Positions 45,571 to 55,107 of a DNA stretch of 64,000 nt are shown piece after piece (the stretch's first letter is position 1; every line of letters starts with the position of its first letter). A program made the translations under genes and the position numbers. The DNA is taken from contig CM046299.1 of NCBI GenBank assembly GCA_025267735.1, positions 36,718,887 to 36,782,886 on the forward strand, in the 5' to 3' direction. Source of the stretch: Mactra quadrangularis (Eukaryota; Mollusca; Bivalvia; Venerida; Mactridae). The notes beneath the pieces are model-generated. The model made no database searches and had not been told where the DNA came from. It worked only from the letters and a program-made list of their open reading frames with translations.

Positions 45571-47938
45571 GTTACTCAATAGAGTTGAAGTAGACCAGAC
45601 ATCAGAAACAGATGTAAACCAACTTCTTGAAATATATAGATTTGAGATGACTGAAGCTGGGATATCACCTTGTGCAGAAATCCGTACTTTTTTTGAGTAC
45701 ATAAAGATTGTATTTCCAAAAGCTATCAGGGAGAGAAGAAAATCTTCGTATGAAACAAAAACTATTTATAGAGGGATCAAAATAAAACTACCTCACTTAC
45801 AAGAGGAATCTAAATTTTCATGTATGACTGAATTAAAACAATTTTTGCATAAAGATTTTGTAATACTTGAAGAAAACTCTAAGTCAATAACATGCTCTAC
45901 TGCTACTGAAGCTATTATAAATGATGTACCTCGTTGTAAAATTGTGAAATGTTTGGAGAATAAGTCATGGCTGCTGATTATAGATAAAAAGGAAATAGAC
46001 TTGAGTAAAGTACATGTTTCAAACACTTATCTCCTCTCAAAAGAGAGCATTGAATTAGTATGTGAGACTGTTTTAAACCTCAAACTGTGTACTGGTCTAA
46101 AATTAACTAAGTCTGTTATTATAACAAGATTTCACCATGTTGAACACTTGAAGATAGGCAGTAAATCCCAGAGAATTGTAAGATCTATACTATGCGACAG
46201 AGTTGTAACAATGAACAGTATTACTGGAGTTTGCAGAAAGTGCCAAAAAATGACTCTAAAAACACCACAATCCAATAAAGAAAACCAATTCCAAGAGCCT
46301 AAAAATGATCAAGTTGAAAATATGACAACTTCCAAGAAAAAATTGACAATTGAAGACCTTAAAACACTAATCCCTGATGTCACTGATGAAATAGCTGAAC
46401 TTGTATTAAGTCAAGCCGAAAACATAAGCCGTGATCCCCGAGGAAGAAGATGGTCACAGAAAATGATCTCAGTCTGTTTACAGTGGTATTGTAGGAGCCC
46501 ATTGGCATATGAATCTTTCAGGGCCACAAAAATGTTAATAATGCCATGTCCATCTACTCTTGTTCTATATAAAAATACCATTAAACATGAAACAGGGTTT
46601 GATGATAAAATTTTTAACTGGATGCACTCTGAAGCTGTGCGAAAAGAAATTCATCCAGACGGTTGGATAGGTGGAACAATCATTGATGAGATGGCGATTC
46701 AGTCTGATCTTCAGATATCAAAGAATGGAGATGTGGTAGAGATTTGTGGTCTGTCGGATTTAGGCGAAGAGGCAAACTCATCTGCTGTACTGCGAACAGG
46801 AAAAAATGAGAGAATTTTAGGAACATATGCTCTGCAGTTTGTCTTTCTAGGACTAACTGGCTTTCGTTTTCCTTTCGCTCACTTCATAACAACTGGAATT
46901 CAAGGGACTGAACTGTACCAGCTGTTTTGGCAAGCTGTTGATAGATTGCAAATGTTTGGATTCAAAACAGTATACACTAGTACTGATGGAGCGCAAAGTA
47001 ATAGAAACTTTCTCAAGTATAACCTAAGTAACAACAATATTGAAAAACCCTTTCAAACTTCAATACCTTGTAATTTTGGTGAGTTAGTTTTCATCATGGA
47101 TGTTTCACATGTCATCAAAAAGATCAGAAATAATATTTTATCTAGTGGTACTGGGGGTAAGAGCAAGCATCACACTAGATTGTTGACCTTACCCTCAAAA
47201 CATACAATTCAGTGGCAAATGCTAAGTGACTGTTATCACTGGGATAAGCAAAATTGCCTACAACTACACAAAAATTTAACCAATGAACATATACATTTGA
47301 CAACGCAATCCAAAATGAGAAACCATCTCGCAGAGGATATACTTAACTCTGAAATGTTAAACACTATGATTCAGTTTCAGGCTTCACTAGGTGAAAAAGG
47401 GAATGAATTGAATGGTGTCGTAGAAATTTTAAAACATACCTCAAAGCTTATAGACATTTTTCGAGATACGAGACCCATCATTCTCATGGATGACCCGAGA
47501 ATAACTGAACTTCATGAAATAAGTACATGGTTCAAGACATGGAAGGAATTCACAGTAACTGATAAATTATCTAAGAAAGGCAAAGAGCAACACTTTTTAT
47601 CATATCAATGCTACGATGATATTCAATCATGTATTCTAGGATTTATTGGACTCTGTAGAATCATCACAAAATTATCTAAGGAAATTTATGTGACACCTGG
47701 TTTAATTAACTCTGACATAGTGGAAAATCTATTCAACCAGCAGCGATCCACATACCATGGAGCAAATTCAAACCCAAATGCTCTACAATACAAGCGTGCT
47801 CTGAACAGCATTATAGTTGGACAGAACATTGTATCAAGAAAGGCAAACGCTGGAAAAGGAAGAGATGCTGCCATGCCTTTCAACATTTCAATTAAAAATT
47901 ATCCCTCAAAGAGGCAGAGGTTATCAGATAAATTTTGA
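45571..47938 (+). CDS. P-element/THAP9-like transposase
   Basis: An open frame of ~789 codons after acceptor TTTCATCCATAG; the codons upstream of 45571 in the same frame are likely intron. Near residue 220 a short CRKCQKM Cys pair is seen. The catalytic region follows: GWIGGTIIDEMAIQSDL (first acidic position), ALQFVFLGLTGFRFPFAHFI, VYTSTDGAQSNRNFLKYN (second Asp, family form DGAxxNRxFxK), and FIMDVSHVIKKIRNNILSS (family form DxxHxxKxxRNN). The C-terminal part has SDIVENLFNQQRSTYHGANS then NPNALQYKRAL, the P-type E-x-x-F-xx-R...GxNxNPxAxQxRRA motif. The enzyme should cut at the inverted ends and leave 8-bp staggers. No THAP zinc finger is visible in this exon; it may lie on an unseen upstream exon or be absent. 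No stop or frameshift, unlike the neighbours. Confidence 0.85.
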
Positions 47939-48298
47939 ATTGTGAAATCTATGATTAATATGTCTTCAAAAATTCACATAGAGTGTCTTTCAAAAATATT
48001 ATACAAATCAGTAGTCAAAAGAGAACAGTTAAAAATCTGAATACATCAATAACTAGTAACTAAAATTACATTATAAGGGGAGGTAATATATTTAAAATCT
48101 ACAGTTACAATGGAATGATATTGACATTATTGTGATATATGCTAGTACCTGATATAAATGTTATTTATATGGTATGTTTCCTTAATCTTATTGTCTATAG
48201 CCAGTGAGTTTTTACCATAAAGTTTGATTATTATATTCAAGCCTTTTTCTTTTACCTAATTTAATATTCAGTACAATACCTGTATCCTGAGTTAATAT
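47939..48298. other. 3' flank of transposase
   Basis: AT-rich, convergent intergenic space between transposase and helicase. Confidence 0.45.
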
Positions 48299-48664
48299 AT
48301 AGTACCCACTGAAAGTTTGAAGAGAAGTTCTGTTTGAAGGCCAGCTGAATAGCTGTTATCTAAAATTTTATTATTGTTTATTTGAAAAGCTCTTAGCTTT
48401 TGCTTTAGTTTTTAATTATCATTATGATTTTAACTAAAACTACAAAAATAGCACCTAGGGTATGGAGAATACTAAAATAAACATGAAGTTTGGTGATTTA
48501 GGATGTCATATGCTAAACCTTATAAATGTTTTGCATTCATAAATTTTATAAGCAAGCATATTTAGATAATTATATATCAAAAATAATTATTCTACAAAAA
48601 TAATAATCAAAGTTCAAGAGTTGTAAAGTTATCTTTTTGTCTCCAAACTTTGGATGGATACTAT
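48299..48664. mobile_element. Tc1/mariner-like MITE
   Basis: Ends ATAGTACCCACTGAAAGTTT and, inverted, ATAGTATCCATCCAAAGTTT, then TTGGAGAC. Related to but more diverged than the copy at 42654. Confidence 0.65.
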
Positions 48665-48816
48665 ATAAAGAAACCTTGGGAGAAAGTTTTCAGTATTAAT
48701 AGTGATTTCAGTATTTTGAATATAAATTACAACATGCAATTAATTGGAAATTTGTCTATTTCAGTATTTTGAATGTAGATTATCAGTACTTTCTAAACTT
48801 TCAACTTCCACCCATG

Positions 48817-51572
48817 TTAGATACTAGTATGTAAAGTAGTAGTAATCATGCTAGAGTGCTTGTCATACCTGACATGAGCGTTACAACAGCTTCTGTCCTT
48901 TTCCATATCCATACTATCTTTGGGATTCACAAATCTAAGAACCTTTTCTGGTTGTTGGATACATGCTTTACTTGTGAAGTTAACTACCCTCAGACCCTCC
49001 ATTGTACATGTTCTTCCAATGGCTACACCAAGTTGGCCAGGTTTGAATATGTCACGACAGTCAATTTCAACTCTATAAACAACAAAATACCAAAAATATT
49101 TTAAAAAAGAAGAAATTGCAGGGGGGTCTGAACCTCAAACTATGAGCACATTATACTTAATTTGCTGAGGAAATACAACATACTGTTAATTGAATCTGCA
49201 TAACCACTAAATCTAAGATAAGCACCAAGAAAAATAGCTTTATGCTACTTAAAATCACTAACAGGCAAGAAATACACTCATGGAGAGGTACATTTTCAAA
49301 ATTCTAGGGGTCCGGACCTCCCCTTCTGGTTTCGCCATAGATCATGTTTCGATAGTTAACACTCATTTCAAGTAGATCAGCCCATGGTATAACTTCTAAC
49401 TGAAACTGTGTTGATGACAACTATTCATGGATTTATCAGCAAGATAGTTTAAAATTTAAAGTGAATAAAAAGAATATTGAACTTTCAATAAAATTCATGC
49501 TGGCTAGGTTTTAATTTGTTTAATATGCATGTTTTTCACTATGTAAATATTGTAAATAACTTGTAGATGTTTTATAAGAGGTCCACATCAAAGATTGGAT
49601 TTATCCAAATGCTTAGCCTCATTAAATAAAGTCTTTATTATTATTGTTATTATTATTATTATTATTATTATAGTAGTGTCATAATAAAATGCATCAAATT
49701 AAATAACTAAGAAGTATATATTAACAGCTTTGAAACCTCTATATTACTTTAATGCTCAATTCAAAACCAATCTTGAAAACTGAGAATTGATCATAAAAAT
49801 GTGCTTTAATTACCTTTCAAGTGTCATACCCTGGCTTTTATGTATTGTCAGCGCAAAGGCTGGTTTCAATGGATATTGTTCCCTGACAGCAACAACTGCG
49901 TTTCTTCTTGGATCGAATACTGAAATGAAAATAATTCTGAGCTTTAAGCCAGCTAGTAAGGATTGGTTCTGCCTAGGCGTCTGTGCTGTATGATTATAAA
50001 TGGTTTACACAGGGTCCTGTTCAGTCAATAATTTTCATGAATCAACCCCACAATTAAGATGGAAAAAGTCCCTGTTAATTACTTAGCAGGCTGAAGGTTA
50101 TATATACAATAAGCGCTGTTGCTTCTGCAATAAACATGAGTAATTAAAATAGTTAAGCATGTATATTAACAAAACATAAGCATTACTACAAAATCAATAA
50201 AGATTGCCTTCAATGACATGAGGTGATTGGGGTCACTGACTTTACAACTGATTGATTAAGTTTAATGGAGATGCATTAGTGGTTGTTATGTGCACAGGTA
50301 ACAGGTCTTGTGCTGGTTCTTTCAGAAATTAACATTAAAAATCTACCCAAAAGATGCGTAAAACAATGTTACAACAACATTCCACATTGTTTACTGGGTT
50401 AAGAAGGAGCTATGTTTTTTTGTTTAAATTCTTTTAATAAAGACAATTTGTACTTAAGTCAGAAACATGAGTAAAAATATTTTAAAGACACACAACTAAG
50501 TTATCTTGTAACAGAGGTCACTTTTTGGTAGCTTAATTTATCTTGGAAATCAATAAATAAGTACAAGCCTTACAAAATGTATGAGTTATATGTAATGTAC
50601 TTACCTTCAAATCTGACTTTTTCTATGTAAGTGGCATCCTTCATATTAATAAACTTGACCAGGACTTTTCCACCATTGTCTTGTATATCTATGACTGTTC
50701 CATCAGTCCATTTACCAATTCATTAGATAAATTTTTGACAAGAATAACTGGAATACCAATCTTAAGCCACAGATTCCGAGGTGCGATCAGCTCTTTTAAG
50801 TACTTTTTGTCGCCTGAGTCTATTGAAATACTTTCATGTAGATGGCCAGGAAAATTTAGTATTCTATCATGGTTGAAGTCATCCACTAAATCATTGGTTG
50901 AAAAGAGTTTAATGCTTTCCTCTTGTAAAGGTCTTTTAAGTTCATATAATAATTTGATAGTTTTGTCAGACACCACTCCTATAGAAACTTCCCGGATTGC
51001 TTCAATCATGTCCATGTCAGTCTGTCTCACAACCTCTGTGAGAACTGTAACATGAGGAAAAGCTTGGTTGAAAATTTTGCTTTCAAAACAAAAAGATCCA
51101 TCTTCATTATAACGTGCACATGGCACTGGAGCCAACTGGAGAAAGTCTCCTACTAAAATAACTTGTATTCCACCAAAGAACAATGTCTCATTTTTCAAAG
51201 AGCAAACCTCATGTAAAGATTCAAAAAATCTCTTGCTCATCATTGAAATCTCATCAACAATTAATACATCAGTGTTGATAATTCTATTCACAACATCAGC
51301 AAATTTAGTATTATTTGAAATAATGTGTTTTATTTCAGAAGGTCCATACCTTCCATCCCCAATACCAGACCATCTGTGAATGGTCATTGGATTCAGATCC
51401 GACCGATACAAATTACAAGCTATCCCTGAGACAGTTTTTTACGCTGTTTGCACAGTTTTGCAATGTTGTCGACTAGAAAGGATTTACCTGTGCCTGCTGA
51501 TCCTATAATTAATAGATTGTGCCCCTGGGCCACAAAATCTAAGGCTTTACTCTGTTTTGCGTTCAGCGACAT
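48817..51572 (-). CDS. PIF1-type superfamily 1 helicase, three recognised exons
   Basis: Exon 1 (51572-50605) starts at ATG with MSLNAKQSKALDF. It has motif I GSAGTGKS, then TIHRW, motif II VLIVDEISMM, motif III VILVGDFLQLAPV and the EVVRQ motif. Exon 2 (49919-49814) holds KPAFALTIHKSQGMTLE. Exon 3 (49072-48869 or to the stop at 48817) holds VEIDCRDIFKPGQLGVAIGR then TCTMEGLRVVNF. Splice sites are canonical and the phases join correctly (G|TA for Val; AG|A for Arg). Two one-base losses break exon 1: in an A run near 51437, and near 50705. All core helicase motifs are otherwise present. The start lies 58 bases inside the right inverted repeat, so the repeat probably carries its promoter. PIF1 enzymes unwind DNA 5' to 3'; here it may help replication or repair during transposition (inference). 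Confidence 0.85.
49638..49673. repeat. (ATT)n microsatellite in helicase intron
   Basis: About 12 ATT/TTA units within the second intron. Confidence 0.95.
49815..50604 (-). other. Helicase intron 1
   Basis: Bounded by donor AAG|GTAAGTA and acceptor TTTTCATTTCAG on the minus strand. No other content seen. Confidence 0.7.
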
Positions 51573-51629
51573 GTTTACATAAAAAGTACGCGAAAATGAT
51601 TCCAGCTTCACTGTGACATACTTCGAAAG

Positions 51630-52334
51630 GCTGGGTAACCAGCGATTAAGAACGACACACCTCCAGTTTTGACCAATCGGAGAAGAGCAGTACCGTTAAC
51701 CGTTTCCGGGTCAGCGATTCAATATGGAAGCGCCCGTCTAAAACGAAAGTGAACAAGTGAATGAAGGCAAACTGCTCGGAAAATAGCGATTTATCATTGA
51801 AACGACCGCATGTGAGTACTAAATAATTACATTTTCTATTGAACAATACTTGTTTTAAGTGACTGAACGGATGTTTGTCATAGTTTGCTGTATTCAATCC
51901 ATTGACTGCAAAATGCATTTCCACGGTCACACGGTGTCCTAGACCGTATTTCGAGCAGTTTAGACCCTCGCACTGTTGCTGCAGTTGTAGATAGACAGTA
52001 GGTCTTTACGGAATTGAAAAGAATATTTATTCCTGCATTGATTAAGCCCGGGCTGACTGAAATCGGCTGAAAATTGACTGATCTACGAGGCGTAGATTAC
52101 AACCGTGTCTGTTTTTCTATAGAAATCAGCTTGAGAGTTACATACCTTTTCTTAGTATATAGTATCGGTGTTGTTATTTTTTTGAGAATTGTTTTGTTGT
52201 GTTTTGATATGTTTTTTTGAATAAGAATTATGTGATTTAAGATGTGTTTAAGGGGTTTTGGGTTGTAGATGGGTCTTGAGTGGGTCAAAAGGGGGGAGGG
52301 GCTATATTGACCTAACCCACGCCGATAGCCTGTG
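51630..52334 (-). repeat. Right terminal inverted repeat, 705 bp
   Basis: Complement of 39336-40036, ending CCGATAGCCTGTG at 52334. Includes the second copy of the 94-codon open frame (51646-51930). Confidence 0.93.
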
Positions 52335-52342
52335 GTAGTCAA
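52335..52342 (+). repeat. Right 8-bp target duplication of P element
   Basis: GTAGTCAA, identical to 39328-39335. Confidence 0.93.
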
Positions 52343-53539
52343 ATGACCATAGAAAATAGCTGCACATTTGGTTAAAATATGTAATCTTAAAGGTTTTGTG
52401 TTTAAGTTCTTGTAGTATTGTTTCTGTAGAAAATGTACCAAATGTTTTCTGCTCATCCTCAGTTATGGAGAAACCATTCTATACCTGTTTGTATTTATAA
52501 GTTTATGTCTTTATATAAAAGTTCTCATTAGTTACGAAGTGTATGAAATATAGGCTAAAAAGGTTTCCTGTCTGTTTTAGCATTCATGAGAGATTCAAAG
52601 GTTTAATCAATTAACACATTGCATTTTGCTTGGTTTGGCTGTGATTGTATAAACCATCGCTCAAAAAAGTAATTGCCTATTTCAATTACTGTTTTCTTTA
52701 CTTTTCTTTTACTCGGTTGTCACTTAAGCAATCTCATTTTCTAATCAAGGTGTGTCTTGCATTTGTTTCAACCGTGTACAGTTGGCCAAATAATTGAACA
52801 CCATCATCTCAATCATTAGTTTTTAGGGCTAGTTAAAAGAAATGCAAGTAAGAATAAACAAATGAATAAAGATATAACCAAAATTGCAAATAAGAATTAA
52901 AGGGAATGACACAATTGCTATTGTGATATTGGAAAATTGGAGAATACAATTCTTTGAATATCTGAAAGCAATTGTTGGTCCATTTACTTTTTGTAAAGAT
53001 TTTGATACATACATAAGCCAAACTTAATAAAAATAGAATCAGAGAAAGTAAATGAATTGCATCTAGAAATCTGATAAGCTATAAAGTCATTATTTACCAA
53101 GAAATCATTGCTTTATTATATTTTCAGAATTTAACAACACAACACATTCTGTTAAAAAAAGTTGCAATTTATATTGTAGCTTAGATGCTTGATACATGAT
53201 AACATACAGCCATCACCCATGATGATCATTTAGTTACTAATATCTATAAAATTTCTTGGGAATTTTAACTCTACTTTGCAACCATTAAGTGCCAAGACAT
53301 TTCCTATGCACATATTCATCAACATCTTAATGAAGTAAAGCAATCAAAGACACATTTTTCAATCAAGACATCATATGTGCTGCTGGTGAGGTTGGAACGA
53401 ATGACCTCTCAGACCTTAACCTCTAATCATACCTCTAGAGCTCTACCTCAGCTATATAATGAATAAAATATATTTGCACACTTATAATCAAGTGTCATAA
53501 CTTTGGTCTTCTGTTAAGATTTCATTAACTAGAGTTAAT
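52343..53539. other. Pre-existing spacer, no gene recognised
   Basis: AT-rich, no motif. It is the right part of the DNA into which the P element inserted. Confidence 0.45.
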
Positions 53540-54100
53540 TTATAAATTGCGTAACATGTTTAAAGTGTGCAATTTATAACTGAAATATGATTTATTTTGG
53601 CGGCCATTTTGAATTTTCTGCCATATTAGTTTGTTAAATTTAGTTTTGGAGTTAATATTTGCACTCAGCACCATAAATACATTTAGATTGATATATTGCA
53701 GGCATGATTCCACATATTCAATGCCCAGTAAATATAATACCCAAATATGTCCAAAATTTGGGTCATTTTGGCAGCCATTTTGAATTTTCTGCCATATTAA
53801 GTTGTTTAATTTAGATTTTGACTTCATATTTGAACTCGGCAGCCTAACAAACCTACATAATGGTATATTGAAAGCCTATAAGAATTGATTTATAACAGTT
53901 GGATATAAAAAAATGTTATTTTTGTGTAAAATGGGCGTGTCCGACATTCAAGGGGTATGTACAGGGGGGTTAATGGGGTCACACAAAATTTTTTGTTGTT
54001 GATTCTATTATCATATTGATGGCACCATACTTTAAGCAGGGTCTCACATGGTTATCTTTAAAAAATGACATTAACAACCCCCCCCTATTAATGGATGTGA
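53540..54100 (-). repeat. Right inverted arm: tandem repeats and Merlin 3' flank
   Basis: Two units with GGCAGCCATTTTGAATTTTC and TTTGACTTCATATTTGAACT, then GGGCGTGTCC, GGTATGTACAGGGGGGTTAA and TTAACAACCCCCCCC. All match the left arm at 38045-38960 inverted. Confidence 0.78.
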
Positions 54101-54983
54101 ACTGTCAGTCTGAACATCCAATGCTGATGTAGGCATTTCAACTTTGATACTTGGTAGAGAACTTGATGATGGAGGTTGACTTGTATCAGTGCTGACAGTT
54201 GCTGATTTATCAGCTGATGAAACAGTTTGTGATTGCGAAACTCTTTCATCTTCAACAGTGGGGACATTTTCCCAATCATCAAAGTTTGATATAGGTTCAT
54301 CATGATCATTACTCAAGGTATCAAATAAAGGCTTAGGATATGTGTATTGACGTTTCTGTGTCAATGGGTAAATCTCACGGACCATGTTGAAGAAAGGGGT
54401 GTACAAATTGTGCTTGAATCTGGACCTCCACATGATTTCAGCTAAATGACTTTTAAACTGAGTTAGACTTGTGCCTGACATTTTATTGAAGTGATGTTTG
54501 GCATGACGCCATGCACCCTCTATTCTGTTGGTGTGAACAGTTTGAATATTATCAGTTCTTTCTTCTTTATAATGCGAAACAAAGGTGTACATGTGTATCA
54601 CTGAAAAGCGCTTATAACCTAGACATTAAAGTTCAGAATAAACACTCCAGTCGTCCGTGTAAATGGTGGAACCTCGCTCAACATGCCTCTGAATTATTGG
54701 TATCAAGGTGGCAGAGGTCCAGTCCCGTACTGGATAAGCTATCAGTGTATTGGTTCGCCTTTCTATAATTCTATGACCTATACTTTTACTCCTTTCCTTG
54801 GGACACCTCTATGGTACTTAAAATGTCTGCCAAACAATTTCAACCTCTGCAGAAAACACTTGATCTCTTATGTGTCTATGAAAGTATTCTTGGAATATTT
54901 CTCTTACTAAACAACCCAAGTCTACACCTGTACTCTTGTAAGAAATACCACTCAATCTGCTGCATGTCATCAGGCTATGAACA

Positions 54984-54997
54984 TCTAAGTAGCTTTT
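54984..54997 (+). repeat. Left 14-bp target duplication of full-length LINE
   Basis: TCTAAGTAGCTTTT, repeated exactly at 61092-61105; lies in Merlin coding sequence. Confidence 0.9.
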
Positions 54998-55107
54998 GTT
55001 TGTTTGTTTTGTTTGGGTTTTACGGCGCACCAACACAGAAAGGTCACATCGCGCCGAAAGCTAATAACGATATTAATAATTCAAACTATATTAATGATGT
55101 AAAAAAC

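Larger units (their letters stand above)
39336..52334. mobile_element. P-superfamily DNA transposon, 13.0 kb, with helicase and PHD genes
   Basis: Bounded by GTAGTCAA duplications and by inverted repeats of 701 and 705 bases that begin CACAGGCTATCGGCGTGGGT. It carries three genes: a PHD-finger protein (minus, 40412-42053), a P/THAP9-like transposase (plus, 45571-47938) and a PIF1-type helicase (minus, 48817-51572). The duplication length and the transposase place it in the P superfamily. The helicase and PHD genes are not part of the usual P element. Three SINEs, two Tc1/mariner-like MITEs and one palindromic MITE lie in the non-coding parts. The inverted repeats differ at only a handful of bases, so this copy is fairly young, yet two of three genes carry lesions. 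Confidence 0.88.

Noticed and set aside
48817..51572. Helitron because of PIF1-like helicase
   Set aside because: No replication-initiator (Rep) domain, and the gene lies within long inverted repeats with an 8-bp duplication, which Helitrons do not make.
39328..52342. Polinton/Maverick
   Set aside because: No DNA polymerase B, integrase, protease or capsid genes; the 8-bp duplication and P-type transposase argue otherwise.
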